NCBI GenBank assembly: GCA_946183925.1
Contig: CAMHDS010000009.1
Coordinates: 1 to 57,733, forward strand
DNA from: an uncultured Fibrobacter sp.
Lineage (GTDB): Bacteria > Fibrobacterota > Fibrobacteria > Fibrobacterales > Fibrobacteraceae
Length of the DNA stretch: 57,733 nucleotides
Direction of reading: 5' to 3'
A model generated the notes under the pieces. It was not told where the DNA came from, made no database searches, and worked only from the letters and a program-made list of their open reading frames with translations. Shown piece after piece: positions 16,572-26,048 of the stretch. The translations under genes and the position numbers were made by a program. Numbering within the stretch: position 1 is the stretch's first letter; each line of letters opens with the position of its first letter.

Positions 16572-17519
16572 TTAGAATTTCAGGGCTTTTCTGAAAAGGC
16601 CCCACCAGCGGCCCAGCGTACCCGGTTTCGCCGCTCGATTCAAGGCGATGTCCTTGAATGGAGACTGGGCATAACGCCGCCACCATTCGTGCGCCAGGAG
16701 TACGTCGTAGAATTTCCAAGGCTTGCACGCACCCGTCCAATGGATAACTGCCGGGTCATCAAACGCGTCCCGCGCTTCCTTGGCCGAATAAAAAATCTTC
16801 ACCTTGTCCGCTTCTTTCATGTTGCTCATCGTTACATTGTAACGACAAGGCACAAAACCGATTTTTCCGTAGCAAACATAATTCAAGATTAACTGATCTG
16901 CCGGATCGAGTGGTGCAAATTCCTTTTTTCCCACAAGGGCAAGGCACTTGCTTTCGATATCGTCTTCGCGCATCGCCTTTAGATTCATCAAAAGGACACC
17001 GCTATTCACATACTCGTCCATTCCAGGGATTCCGCTCTGTCGCAACCAACGATTGCGATCATGCTTCTTGGCCTGGGCCCACACCACGGGTACGCCCGCG
17101 ATATAGTAGCCAACCATCGGCGTTGCGAACAAATCGCGAAGATCCTTGCGCACCATCGTATCGGTATCAAGATACAGCACCTTGTCCAGTTGCGATAATA
17201 CCGACGGAGCCTTCAAGCGGTACAGTGCCGGGGTTGTCACCGAATGGACCATTCCGACCTTGCCGTTATAGCGAATATCTATGTCCTTGAAATGCGGAGC
17301 CATGTCGACAAGCGTTACCGAACATGTTCCTTCGGCTATATTTTCGCAAGCCTTGAGACGTTCCCGATTATCAAGAGTCACATTGTCCGAAAGGAAGCAG
17401 TAGAAATCGTAGAACGTCCCCTTTGCAGCCGTTTCAATGGCAGAAGTCATCACGACCGCCATAGCGTTGACTTGGTTATTGTCGCTCGAAAGAATTATGG
17501 GTATGCGAACATTTTCCAT
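16572..17519 (-). CDS. Family 8 glycosyltransferase
   Basis: A 315-residue GT8-type enzyme (LgtC/galactosyltransferase-like). IPIILSSDNNQVNAMAVVMTSAIE is the donor-binding start, KVLYLDTDTMV contains the DxD metal/nucleotide-sugar motif, YVNSGVLLMNL and DPADQLILNYVCYGKI are the conserved acceptor-side segments, and VIHWTGACKPW is the C-terminal HxxGxxKPW motif. A retaining sugar transferase for a surface glycan is likely; the sugar is unknown. It is the last gene of a three-glycosyltransferase minus-strand run, 12 bases after the preceding gene. Confidence 0.85.
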   Translation of the reverse strand: MENVRIPIILSSDNNQVNAMAVVMTSAIETAAKGTFYDFYCFLSDNVTLDNRERLKACENIAEGTCSVTLVDMAPHFKDIDIRYNGKVGMVHSVTTPALYRLKAPSVLSQLDKVLYLDTDTMVRKDLRDLFATPMVGYYIAGVPVVWAQAKKHDRNRWLRQSGIPGMDEYVNSGVLLMNLKAMREDDIESKCLALVGKKEFAPLDPADQLILNYVCYGKIGFVPCRYNVTMSNMKEADKVKIFYSAKEARDAFDDPAVIHWTGACKPWKFYDVLLAHEWWRRYAQSPFKDIALNRAAKPGTLGRWWGLFRKALKF

Positions 17520-17531
17520 GGCAAGTCATTC

Positions 17532-18551
17532 CTAGTTAAAAAACTTTCCGATAATTTCCAAGGGCTTCACGAGTGAGGGTATCTTCTTGTACAGCCATGC
17601 CAGTGATTTTGCGAAGGCATAGCTGCGGATAATGTAGGCACCAGCCGCACCCACTTTGCGGGTTTGAAATTCAAATTCTTCCTTGGCGTGGGCAATCACG
17701 TCGTCGTAATATTCGTTGATAGAAATGCTCTTGTCGGCGTTGACTTTTACCGGAATATTTTTCAGGTTTGTGTAGAAATCCTTGCGCAAAATTTTCGGCA
17801 AGAAGAGGTTCATGCTCTCGGGGACCTTGCGACCGCGGGTGTCGACAATGCGCGAGCCGAAGAAGTGCAGCACCTTCGCTGTCGGCAGAAAACGGTTCCC
17901 GTAGGCCAGCTGGCAGTTCCAGCCTCCCGGCATCTTCTTGGTGATATAGCCGAACTTGAAGTTGGTCTCGGCGAGGCTCGCCATGTCGTAGGGGAAGTTC
18001 TTCGACACGCAATAGAGCCAGAGCTCGTGCCAGGTCTCGAAGAATTTTCGGGCTTCGGGAGTGTCTGCTGCAAACATCACGCCCCCGTTGAAAATTTCAT
18101 CGTTTAGAATCGGGGAAAAACCCATCATCTTCGCGTTGTTCAGCACCTTCTTGCGGTTAATTGCCTTCGAAAGATTTGTGTGGAAATCCAGCACCGCATA
18201 GATGCCGCCCTTCCATTCTTCGGGAATGGAAAGGTCTCCCACAATCGCGATGTCGGAATCCATGTACAGGAAATCTCCGTCAATCACGTTGCGCATCACC
18301 GTTTTGAGATAACGGGAGCGCAACATAGGCGTGAACTTTTCGTCAAGGGTCAAAACCTTCAGTTCGTCGACGGCATCTTTCAAAACCGCGCGGGGGCCGA
18401 TGAGCGTTTCCGCCGTCTTGTCGTCGGTCAAGAGCGTCACGAAGGCGCCCGGGTTATGCACACGCAAAGAGGCGATGGCCACCAGCGTCTGCTCGCAAAA
18501 GAAATCCTTCGGGGAACTGGTCAGGACAAAAAGGTACTTGACAGAGGGCAT
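17532..18551 (-). CDS. Putative glycosyltransferase (GT8-like)
   Basis: A 339-residue protein. I start at ATG 18551 (MPSVKYLFVLTSS) because AAGGAA lies 5-10 bases upstream and the longer frame would overlap the previous gene by 68 bases. It has GDFLYMDSDIAIVGDL, a DxD motif in the position expected for GT8-like enzymes, NGGVMFAADTPEARKFFETWHELW, and AKVLHFFGSR near the end. It lacks the clear HxxGxxKPW of its neighbour, so the family assignment is looser. It is probably cotranscribed with the genes on both sides and acts in the same surface glycan pathway. Confidence 0.7.
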   Translation of the reverse strand: MPSVKYLFVLTSSPKDFFCEQTLVAIASLRVHNPGAFVTLLTDDKTAETLIGPRAVLKDAVDELKVLTLDEKFTPMLRSRYLKTVMRNVIDGDFLYMDSDIAIVGDLSIPEEWKGGIYAVLDFHTNLSKAINRKKVLNNAKMMGFSPILNDEIFNGGVMFAADTPEARKFFETWHELWLYCVSKNFPYDMASLAETNFKFGYITKKMPGGWNCQLAYGNRFLPTAKVLHFFGSRIVDTRGRKVPESMNLFLPKILRKDFYTNLKNIPVKVNADKSISINEYYDDVIAHAKEEFEFQTRKVGAAGAYIIRSYAFAKSLAWLYKKIPSLVKPLEIIGKFFN

Positions 18552-18558
18552 ATATTCC

Positions 18559-19362
18559 TTAAATTTCAATAGGTCTCTTATTTTCGTAGGCGGCAAGTCT
18601 GCTTTCGACGGTGCCTCGGGGGGCATTTCTCAAGAAATTTTTCACCCGCTGCCAGAATGGTCGCCAGCTTCCGTTCGTCACATGTATAGCAAAAGGTTTT
18701 GTTTTTGATTCATTTAGACTGGGCAAAAAGACATCGCCTGGATAAATCGTCATTCCTTCAGAAATCTTTTGCAGTTTGTTCTTGTACACAAATCCATACT
18801 GTTGGGCTATGTGAGCGTATATACAGGGAGAAATGTTCTTAATGTTCAATTCTCCATCAGGAAGAATGAACTTTTCCCTTTCGTAATGTTCCATACACTT
18901 TTTCAAGAACGGATGTCCCGCTTCGGCCCCAAAAATGGCAGCCTGCAAGGCAAGTCCAGGAATAGCAATCTGGTTCGGATCCTTCTTGGTCCCATCTTCA
19001 TTCAGAAATTTCCAGGACTTATTCCTTTTAAAGTGTGATGTAAATTCTATGTTCGTAAAGTATCGGTTATCAAGAAACGGATCAAAATTCTGATAGAGGA
19101 ATACATCGCTATCCAGATATAATCCACCTTCGCTGTAAATCGCATACAGACGGATGTAATCACTGGCAAACGCCCATTTTGATTTTTCAACAGCTTCGCG
19201 GACAAAAGGAATTTCATCTATGATTTTTTGACATTTTTTCATGTCCCAATGAATTATCTCATAATCAGGACAATGACGCTTCCAGCTGTCAATACAAATA
19301 CGCGGTAAAAGCGGCAGAGGATCGTCCGAAAGCCAAATGTAGTGTATCTTCTTGGGAATCAT
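18559..19362 (-). CDS. DXD-type sugar transferase (Gly_transf_sug family)
   Basis: A 267-residue protein resembling Och1-like/capsular sugar transferases. MIPKKIHYIWLSDDPLP is the typical N-terminus of this family and decides the start at 19362; 26 extra upstream codons look non-coding. KWAFASDYIRLYAIYSEGGLYLDSDVF contains the SDxxRxxxLxxxGGxYxDxD motif with the catalytic DxD. It is the first gene of the minus-strand trio. The product is probably cytoplasmic or membrane-associated, adding sugar to a lipid-linked glycan exported by the adjacent flippase. Confidence 0.8.
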   Translation of the reverse strand: MIPKKIHYIWLSDDPLPLLPRICIDSWKRHCPDYEIIHWDMKKCQKIIDEIPFVREAVEKSKWAFASDYIRLYAIYSEGGLYLDSDVFLYQNFDPFLDNRYFTNIEFTSHFKRNKSWKFLNEDGTKKDPNQIAIPGLALQAAIFGAEAGHPFLKKCMEHYEREKFILPDGELNIKNISPCIYAHIAQQYGFVYKNKLQKISEGMTIYPGDVFLPSLNESKTKPFAIHVTNGSWRPFWQRVKNFLRNAPRGTVESRLAAYENKRPIEI

Positions 19363-19516
19363 ACTGCTTAAATATAAATCTTGCAAATGAGCATTGTCAA
19401 TTGACAAGAGAAGAAGGGGCTTTTTTGGGCCATTTCTCAACGATATATGTTGGAAATGGTGACTAGAAAATGATAAAATATTCTAAATTTGAATTTGTTA
19501 AACATAGGAGTCTGTC

Positions 19517-19954
19517 ATGTTCAAGACCATCGCTATCGGCTGTGACCACGCCGCATTCGAATACAAGGAAAAACTCGTCAAGTTCCTGGAAGGTAAGGGC
19601 TACAAGGTCCTTGATATGGGAACCGATTCTACGGAATCCTGCGACTATCCGATTTTTGCCGACAGGGTCTGCAACAAGATTACGGGCAAAGAGGCGGATT
19701 GCGGAATCCTCATTTGCGGAACAGGTATCGGCATGAGCATGGCGGCAAACAAGCACAAGGGTATCCGCGCTGCCGTGGTGGGCGACCTTACCTCTTGCGA
19801 ATTCACCCGCCTCCACAACGACGCCAACGTGCTTTGCATGGGCGCCCGCATTATTGCCTATGCGCAGTGCGAAGTGTTCGCCACCAAGTTCCTGGAAACG
19901 GAATTCATGGGCGGCAAGCACAAGAAGCGCATCGACATGTTCGAAGCGGGCTAA
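19517..19954 (+). CDS. rpiB: Ribose-5-phosphate isomerase B
   Basis: Interconverts ribose-5-phosphate and ribulose-5-phosphate in the pentose phosphate pathway. The 145 residues carry the RpiB/LacAB signatures: IAIGCDHAAFEYK at the N-terminus, DYPIFADRVCNKI, and the catalytic-cysteine loop ILICGTGIGMSMAANK (C67), then HNDANVLCMGAR. TAGGAG precedes ATG by 7 bases. It heads the lptC-lptA-lptB-rpoN run, in the place where E. coli has the sugar-phosphate enzymes KdsD/KdsC, but the sequence is RpiB and not a Kdo-pathway enzyme. Confidence 0.92.
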   Translation: MFKTIAIGCDHAAFEYKEKLVKFLEGKGYKVLDMGTDSTESCDYPIFADRVCNKITGKEADCGILICGTGIGMSMAANKHKGIRAAVVGDLTSCEFTRLHNDANVLCMGARIIAYAQCEVFATKFLETEFMGGKHKKRIDMFEAG

Positions 19955-19963
19955 GGGTAACCG

Positions 19964-20710
19964 GTGGCTCGACTTCTGCCCAACATCACCAGGTGGTGTC
20001 GCGTCCTTGCCTTGGGCGCGGTTTTGGTGGGTTGTGCCGAAATCGAAGAAGAAAAGCCCTGGATTCATGTGGATAGGCCCCAGATGTTATTTACGGATAC
20101 CACCCTCATGGACAGCTACGACAAGGGCGTGTTGAGCTGGAAGCTTAAGACGGCTTATCTGGAGCGGTGGTCCAACACCGAAGAGGTTTTTGTGCGGCCT
20201 GTGCTGGTGGACATCTACGACTCCTTGGGGGAGCGTTCTGCATTCTTGCGGGCGGATTCCGGGCGGCTTGACATGAAGTTTACCTACGTCTATGCCTACG
20301 GCCATGTGTACGCCCTTACGCCCAAGGGTGCTTCTGTCCGTGCCGATTCCCTGCTCTGGAACAAGAAGGACAATTTGGTCAAGACCGAAAGCTATGTGCG
20401 GGTGGTCTCCGAAGATGGCGATGTGCTGCAGGGCAAGGGCTTTGAAAGCGATGCCAAGATGGATAACTGGAAAATTCTTTCCAACATCACAGGCATTTTC
20501 CAGGATGCCGCCAATCGCATCAAGGAAGAGGATAAGGCCAAAGCCGAGGAAATTGAAAAACGAGATTCTGCGGCAACCGCACCGCAGCAGGCCACAAATC
20601 CCTCACCGCCGCCTGCCAAGTCTGCGGAGCCTCCCGAAGTAAAGTCTCCTGCATTTAAGCCCAAGCACACGCTGCGCCAAAGGGCACAGGCGGAGGAACG
20701 CAAGGAATGA
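19964..20710 (+). CDS. lptC: LPS export protein LptC-like lipoprotein
   Basis: A 248-residue protein beginning at GTG 19964 with AAGGG just upstream. The signal ends in VLVGC (C24), so it is a predicted lipoprotein, unlike the membrane-anchored E. coli LptC. The body shows LptC/OstA-fold beta-strand patterns (GVLSWKLKTAYLERW, RADSGRLDMKFTYVYAYGHVYAL, GASVRADSLLWNKKDNLVKTE). The C-terminal 60 residues are charged and Pro-rich. It overlaps the start of the next OstA protein by 4 bases and is followed by lptB, supporting a role in the periplasmic LPS bridge. Confidence 0.8.
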   Translation: MARLLPNITRWCRVLALGAVLVGCAEIEEEKPWIHVDRPQMLFTDTTLMDSYDKGVLSWKLKTAYLERWSNTEEVFVRPVLVDIYDSLGERSAFLRADSGRLDMKFTYVYAYGHVYALTPKGASVRADSLLWNKKDNLVKTESYVRVVSEDGDVLQGKGFESDAKMDNWKILSNITGIFQDAANRIKEEDKAKAEEIEKRDSAATAPQQATNPSPPPAKSAEPPEVKSPAFKPKHTLRQRAQAEERKE

Positions 20711-22089
20711 GTGTTCTTCCGAAGAAAGTTTTGTTCCTGTTTTTGGTTGCATTTGGTTGTGCCTTTTCGCAGACGTCTCCTCTTATCATGAAACATGCGG
20801 ACAATCTGGAAGTGGCCCGTACTCGCGGGAACCTGCTGCTGCAGGGCAAGGTCCATTTTGTTCACGACTCCCTGGATTTCAAGACCGAAAAGGCCACCTG
20901 GAACAAGGATGCCGAAATCCTCCAATGCGAGGGCGGTTTCTTGGCGGCACACCCGTCCGGATACATCAAGGCCCAAACCGGCGTTTACAACAAGAAAAAG
21001 GGTGTCGCTTCGGCAAGGGGGAACGTGGTCGCCGCCGATTCGGAAAAGACCTACATGTTTACGGGAGACTACCTGGTTTACGACCGGGAGAAAGAAATTC
21101 TCACCATGCCCGAAAAACCGCGGCTCTATGAGTTCGAAAAAAAGAAGGACGGGAAAATCGATACGGTCCTGATTGAAGCCAAGACCATCATCTACAACAA
21201 GGGAGAATCTTTTGCCGAAGCATACCAGAAGGTAAAAGTCACCCAGGACGACATGGTGGTCACCTGCGATACGGGTTATTTCAACCGTAAGGACAACTGG
21301 CTTTCTATGAAGGGCAATCCCACATTCGATATGAAGAATTACCACCTGACGGGGGATTCCATCTATCTCACCCTGGATTCTACGGGCAAGTCCTTGCGTT
21401 CGGCCCTGGTCATTCGAAACGCCCACGGTATTCAGCAAGAGGACGCCAAGAAAAATGCCCCCGGAAGTGTGACGGAAGCCTTCGGGGACACCCTCTATGC
21501 CGCCTTCAAGGACAACAAGATTGAACGCCTGTATGTAAATTTGAATGCACGGGGGTTCTTTTACGAGACGGACCTTCCTGATTACCAGAACCAGATGGAC
21601 GGAAACAGGCTAGATATGTACTTTAACGAGGGAAAGATGGACCATGCGGTTGTGTCCGGCAAGGCCCAGAGTACCTATTTCTACGTCAAGAAAGACCGCA
21701 CCGTCGCAGGTAAGAACGAAGCCGCCGGAGATACCATCAATATCCTTTTCGATGCCCAGAAAAACGCCGTCAAGTCGTTACGGCTTTTGGGCGGTGGGAC
21801 CATGGCCAGCGGAAGGTATATCGACATGGAAAAGGAACAGCGGAACAAGAAGAAACTGTTGGATGCCGATTCCTCCAAAACCGATTCTACGAAATCTGTT
21901 TTGGCACAGCCTTCGGACAGTTCCAAGGTTTCGGCTCCCAAGGCCACTAGCGTAGAAACCAAGCCCGAAGGCAGCGTCCAGGATAGGTTGATGCACGAAA
22001 ATTCCAAGAGGGGAGAGCTGTTCCGCAAGGCCATGAAATCCAAGGAAACACAACCTCGACCTGCCCCGAAAAAGGAGAACGCCAAATGA
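20707..22089 (+). CDS. lptA: Large OstA/LptA-like periplasmic protein
   Basis: A 460-residue secreted protein (signal [15 protein letters not shown]) made of repeated OstA-type strands, for example [56 protein letters not shown] and [26 protein letters not shown]. Classic LptA is about 185 residues, so this version could span more of the periplasm by itself. The last 90 residues are charged and low in complexity. It sits between lptC and lptB with 4-base overlaps on both sides, indicating tight coupling of the LPS export components. Confidence 0.75.
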   Translation: MSVLPKKVLFLFLVAFGCAFSQTSPLIMKHADNLEVARTRGNLLLQGKVHFVHDSLDFKTEKATWNKDAEILQCEGGFLAAHPSGYIKAQTGVYNKKKGVASARGNVVAADSEKTYMFTGDYLVYDREKEILTMPEKPRLYEFEKKKDGKIDTVLIEAKTIIYNKGESFAEAYQKVKVTQDDMVVTCDTGYFNRKDNWLSMKGNPTFDMKNYHLTGDSIYLTLDSTGKSLRSALVIRNAHGIQQEDAKKNAPGSVTEAFGDTLYAAFKDNKIERLYVNLNARGFFYETDLPDYQNQMDGNRLDMYFNEGKMDHAVVSGKAQSTYFYVKKDRTVAGKNEAAGDTINILFDAQKNAVKSLRLLGGGTMASGRYIDMEKEQRNKKKLLDADSSKTDSTKSVLAQPSDSSKVSAPKATSVETKPEGSVQDRLMHENSKRGELFRKAMKSKETQPRPAPKKENAK

Positions 22090-22823
22090 GAACGGTAGTG
22101 AGCACGATTCGCACGGATAAGTTGCGCAAGGTCTACGGCGGCCGCCAGGTGGTGAGCGATGTTTCCATCAGCGTCTCTCAGGGCGAGGTGGTCGGGCTCT
22201 TGGGGCCAAACGGTGCCGGCAAGACCACATCCTTCTACATGATCGTGGGCATGGTCCGCCCGGATTCGGGTCACATTTTCTTGGACGATATCGAGATGAC
22301 GGACAAGCCCATGTACAAGCGGGCTCGCCTGGGTGTGGGTTACCTGCCGCAAGAAGCTTCCATCTTCCGCAAGCTCTCCGTAGAAGACAACATTATGGCC
22401 ATCCTGGAAACCCAGGACATGAAACGCGCCCAGCGCAAGAAACGTCTGGAAGAACTTCTGGAAGAATTCAAGATTACCCACATCCGCAAGACGAAATCCT
22501 ATAGCTGCTCCGGCGGTGAACGGCGCCGTCTGGAAATCGCCCGCGCTCTTGCCAGCGATCCGTCGTTCCTGTTGTTGGACGAACCTTTCGCCGGTATCGA
22601 CCCCATCGCCGTGGCGGATATCCAGTCCATCATTTCGGAGCTGAAAGAGAAGGGCATGGGCGTGCTCATTACCGACCACAACGTGCGCGAAACCCTCTCC
22701 ATTACGGACCGGGCCTATATCATGTACAAGAGCCAGGTGCTTACCGAAGGTACGGCGGAATACCTGGCCAACGACCCCGAGGCCAGGCGCATCTACCTTG
22801 GTGATAGCTTTAGGCTGGATTAG
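22086..22823 (+). CDS. lptB: LPS export ABC transporter ATP-binding protein
   Basis: A 245-residue ATPase driving LPS extraction by LptFG (not in the window). It has Walker [10 protein letters not shown], the Q-loop in [23 protein letters not shown] (LptB-characteristic), signature [16 protein letters not shown], Walker [16 protein letters not shown] and switch [10 protein letters not shown]. The DHNVRETL and FAGIDP forms separate LptB from other ABC ATPases. It is followed 8 bases later by rpoN, the gene order widely conserved in Gram-negative bacteria. Confidence 0.93.
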   Translation: MRTVVSTIRTDKLRKVYGGRQVVSDVSISVSQGEVVGLLGPNGAGKTTSFYMIVGMVRPDSGHIFLDDIEMTDKPMYKRARLGVGYLPQEASIFRKLSVEDNIMAILETQDMKRAQRKKRLEELLEEFKITHIRKTKSYSCSGGERRRLEIARALASDPSFLLLDEPFAGIDPIAVADIQSIISELKEKGMGVLITDHNVRETLSITDRAYIMYKSQVLTEGTAEYLANDPEARRIYLGDSFRLD

Positions 22824-22831
22824 GAAAGTTT

Positions 22832-24484
22832 ATGGATGTAGGAATGCATTTAGGCCAGAGCCAACGGCTGGAGCAGAATATCTCGCCCCAGATGCTCCAG
22901 TCTATTGCTATCCTGCAAAAGAATTCCCTGGAGCTTGAAACCGCTATCAAGGCTGAGGTAGAGGCGAACCCCCTGCTGGAATTTGACGACGAACCCTTGG
23001 GAGAATCCCTGGATTCCCCCTCGGAATCGGTGCAGTCCGGCGAATCGGATTTCGATACCGAAGACGCGTCCCGCAATTCCGACGACAGCACCGTTCCTTC
23101 TTTGGATTTTGAACGGGGCACTCTCGAAGACAGCGCCGACGTGGACCACGGTCTTTTGGACGGCTCTACTCCTTCGGAGCTGAACTGGGCCCAGTATCTC
23201 GAAGACGGCACCGACCATACGGATACGCTTTACAGGGATTCCGTCAACCAGCAGAAGGACCCCGACGACGCCTGGGACCGCCCGCAAAAAGACAGGGAGG
23301 CAAGCCTCCAGGACCGCCTGCTGTTACAGCTTAGGGACTGGAACGGAACCCGCGAACTTATGGCACAGCTTGCAAAGGCGGGCTGTCCGGAAGTTCGTTT
23401 CCGCAGCCTGGTGGAATACCTGATTGACTCCCTGGACGAAAACGGTTTTCTGCAAAGTGCCGACGAGATGGCCATGGCAAAGGTCATGTCCGACAACGAC
23501 CCATTCATCATCGAAATCGAGAAGGTGATCCGCAACGAAATCCCCCTCGAAGAGGCGAGCCTCCCGGTGGTAGAGGCCTTCCATGTGCTCCGGAGTTTTA
23601 GGCCCAGGGGAATCGGCGCCAGGAACCTTCAGGAATGTTTTATCATCCAGGCGGAATCCCTGGAAAATTTCCCGGCCCTTTCACTCCAGATACTGAAGGA
23701 GCGTTTCGATGACCTGATGGCGCTTCGTTACGCCAAGATTGCAAAAGACCTGGGCGTCTCTACCGAAGAGGTGCAGCAGGCGGTGAGCAGTCTTTCTAGG
23801 CTTGCGCCCCACCCGGGCCAGCAAATGTCCAGCGCGCCGAACCAGGTCAAGGTGGCCGACATGAAGGTGGTAGAAAAGAAGGGCCGGTTCGAGGTGGAAT
23901 GCTACCGCCGCCGCGTCCAGAAACGCCTGCACCTGAACCAGACTTACGCTTCCCTTTTAAACGACAAGCACCTGAGCAAGAACGACAGAGAATATATCCA
24001 GAACAACCTCTCCAAGGCAAAGGAATTCATCAAGGCGGTGGACAACCGTTTCTCTACTATGGAAAACGTGATGATGGCCATCGTCAAGCACCAGGAGGCT
24101 TTTTTCCGCCAGGGTCCCGCTTTCTTGAAGCCCATGATTCTGCAGGACATTGCCGACGAGGTTGGCCGCGACCTGAGCACCATCAGCCGGGTGACCAACG
24201 GAAAGTACGTGGATACGCCCTACGGCATCTTTGAGCTCAAGCAGTTCTTTACTACCGGCATCAAGCAGGGGAGTGCCGCAAACGACGAGGTAATCGGCTC
24301 GGCCCAGATTCTTGAAGCCATCAAGAAGTTGGTGGATGAAGAAGACAAGAAAAAGCCCCTTTCGGACCAGGCCATTGCAGACGCTCTGGACAAGCAGGGC
24401 ATCAAGGTGGCTCGCCGTACGGTGGCCAAGTATCGGGAAGAGGAACTGAAGATACTCCCTGCCAGGCTCCGCAAGGCGCTTTAG
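22832..24484 (+). CDS. rpoN: RNA polymerase sigma-54 factor
   Basis: A 550-residue sigma-54. Region I has LGQSQRLEQNISPQMLQSIAILQ with the Gln-rich activator-response helix, followed by an acidic region II (residues about 55-130) that is long here. The core-binding domain and helix-turn-helix follow, and the C-terminal RpoN box reads ARRTVAKYREE. AGGAAAG precedes the ATG. It recognises -24/-12 promoters and needs an enhancer-binding ATPase. A matching -24/-12 site is present in this window in front of hsp20 (29097-29112). Confidence 0.95.
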   Translation: MDVGMHLGQSQRLEQNISPQMLQSIAILQKNSLELETAIKAEVEANPLLEFDDEPLGESLDSPSESVQSGESDFDTEDASRNSDDSTVPSLDFERGTLEDSADVDHGLLDGSTPSELNWAQYLEDGTDHTDTLYRDSVNQQKDPDDAWDRPQKDREASLQDRLLLQLRDWNGTRELMAQLAKAGCPEVRFRSLVEYLIDSLDENGFLQSADEMAMAKVMSDNDPFIIEIEKVIRNEIPLEEASLPVVEAFHVLRSFRPRGIGARNLQECFIIQAESLENFPALSLQILKERFDDLMALRYAKIAKDLGVSTEEVQQAVSSLSRLAPHPGQQMSSAPNQVKVADMKVVEKKGRFEVECYRRRVQKRLHLNQTYASLLNDKHLSKNDREYIQNNLSKAKEFIKAVDNRFSTMENVMMAIVKHQEAFFRQGPAFLKPMILQDIADEVGRDLSTISRVTNGKYVDTPYGIFELKQFFTTGIKQGSAANDEVIGSAQILEAIKKLVDEEDKKKPLSDQAIADALDKQGIKVARRTVAKYREEELKILPARLRKAL

Positions 24485-24699
24485 GCTTGCTTTTGTGTAA
24501 ACTTTTGTTTACGAACAGGCGCAAATATTCTTCAATTATTCCGATATTTCCCAAAAATACCCCTCATTATTCCAAATTGGGCGAACTATTTTTCGAAAAA
24601 AACATATTATATTTGCTTTTTTTATAAAAAAAGATGTATATACTCTAGATGCGATGCTAAAACATCGAAATGTGCCATCTCAACATACGGAGGTTTACA
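24485..24699. other. Intergenic region between rpoN and hpf
   Basis: An AT-rich gap of 215 bases. A weak hairpin (GTAAAC, loop TTTT, GTTTAC at 24497-24512) follows rpoN. TATTATATTTGC near 24604-24615 may hold a -10 element for hpf. No -24/-12 site was seen. Confidence 0.35.
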
Positions 24700-25017
24700 A
24701 TGGATATTCAATTTTCTGCCCGTCATTTTAATGCATCTGCCGGTCTCCAGGATAGGATTCAAGAAGAAATGGACAAACTGGCAAAGTTCTACCCGAACAT
24801 CACGGGAGCCTCCGTCATTTTGGATCACGAAGTGGAGCACCAGCGCCATTGCGAAATCTCCGTGAACATCACGGGCTCCGTGGTGGTGGCTTCTGCCGAC
24901 GAAGAGAACATGGGCAAGGCTGTGGACGTGGCCCTGGAAAGAGTCAAGACCCAGCTGAAGAAGGCCAACGAAAAGCAGAACGACCATCGTGCCCAGCCCC
25001 TCTCTGATTTGTCCTAA
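24700..25017 (+). CDS. hpf: Ribosome hibernation promoting factor (short form)
   Basis: A 105-residue RaiA/HPF family protein that binds the small ribosomal subunit in stationary phase. I start at ATG 24700 because GGAGG lies upstream and the product begins MDIQFSARHFNAS like other HPFs. The conserved beta-alpha-beta pattern continues through LQDRIQEEMDKLAKFYPNI, HRCEIS-like HCEISVNITG and DEENMGKAVDVALERVKTQL. The length matches the short type without the dimerisation domain. Its position after rpoN is the common one. The stop overlaps the hprK start. Confidence 0.9.
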   Translation: MDIQFSARHFNASAGLQDRIQEEMDKLAKFYPNITGASVILDHEVEHQRHCEISVNITGSVVVASADEENMGKAVDVALERVKTQLKKANEKQNDHRAQPLSDLS

Positions 25018-26048
25018 TGGCTGAATCCAGACTGAAAGATATCAAGGTTTTGCACCGGGAAAAACTCTCGGTGCGAGACTTTTTCTGTCGCTACGGCAAG
25101 GATTTGCAGCTGGCCCTCCATTCTCCGGAAGAGGACCTGAACACAAACATTGCCGAAAGCGGTATCCACCGCCCTGGCCTTGCCATGGCGGGTTATACCA
25201 AAGTTTATAGTTCGGAGCAAATCCAGGTGGTGGGCCATACGGAATGGAACTACCTGGAATCTCTGGGTACTGCGGGTCGCGTGAAGGTCTTTGAAAGCCT
25301 TTCCGTTTTCAAGGCGCCCATGTGGGTGGTGACCCATGCCCAGATGCCCCACCCGGAACTTCGGGCCATGTGCAGCAAGCTGCATATCCCGCTGTTCTCT
25401 ACGACGCTCCACACCTACGAATTCAACAAGATTGCCCAGAGAATTCTCGAGGAATTCTTTGCGCCTCACGCCATTATCCACGGGAGTCTCGTGGATGTCT
25501 ATGGTATAGGCATGCTCTTTGTGGGCGACAGCAATGTGGGCAAGTCCGAATGCGTGCTGGACCTGGTAGAAAGCGGACACCGCATGGTGGCCGACGATGT
25601 GGTTCATGTAAGCCACGTGGGTAACGTGATTATCGGACGCCCCGACCCCCTGATCCGCCACCACATGGAAATCCGCGGGGTGGGCCTCTTGGACATTCGC
25701 TCCATGTTCGGTATCCACGCTATTCGCAAGGTGAAAAAGATCGAAGTCATCGTGGAACTCCAGCCCTGGAGCCAGAACGTTTCTTACGAGCGTACGGGCC
25801 TGAACGAGCTGGACGAAGTCGTCATGGGCGTTTCTATCCCGAAGATTGTGATTCCCGTGTCGCCGGGCAAGAACCTGACGGTGATTTGTGAAGTGATTGC
25901 CATGAACGCCCTCATGAAAATGAACGGCCAGAACGTGGCCCGGGATTTCAATGAAAACCTGATGCAGAAAATCAAGGCCAAGGCGAAGGGCGAATACACC
26001 GACGACCTCTTGGAAATGGAGCCGGAGAACTGGTCCCCCTATGAATAG
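25017..26048 (+). CDS. hprK: HPr kinase/phosphorylase
   Basis: A 343-residue bifunctional enzyme phosphorylating or dephosphorylating a Ser of HPr. Walker A is GDSNVGKS (residues 170-177), HRMVADDVVHV carries the catalytic aspartates, and EIRGVGLLDIRSMFG is the HprK signature. The N-terminal domain (to about residue 130) is also typical. Its coding overlaps hpf by one base and the MCE gene by 8, so it is part of the same transcript. No HPr or ptsN gene is in the window; this locus may link carbon status to envelope and ribosome functions. Confidence 0.92.
   Translation: MAESRLKDIKVLHREKLSVRDFFCRYGKDLQLALHSPEEDLNTNIAESGIHRPGLAMAGYTKVYSSEQIQVVGHTEWNYLESLGTAGRVKVFESLSVFKAPMWVVTHAQMPHPELRAMCSKLHIPLFSTTLHTYEFNKIAQRILEEFFAPHAIIHGSLVDVYGIGMLFVGDSNVGKSECVLDLVESGHRMVADDVVHVSHVGNVIIGRPDPLIRHHMEIRGVGLLDIRSMFGIHAIRKVKKIEVIVELQPWSQNVSYERTGLNELDEVVMGVSIPKIVIPVSPGKNLTVICEVIAMNALMKMNGQNVARDFNENLMQKIKAKAKGEYTDDLLEMEPENWSPYE

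Noticed and set aside
20392..21438. 348-codon minus-strand open frame over lptC/lptA
   Set aside because: Antisense to conserved lpt genes, with no start signal.
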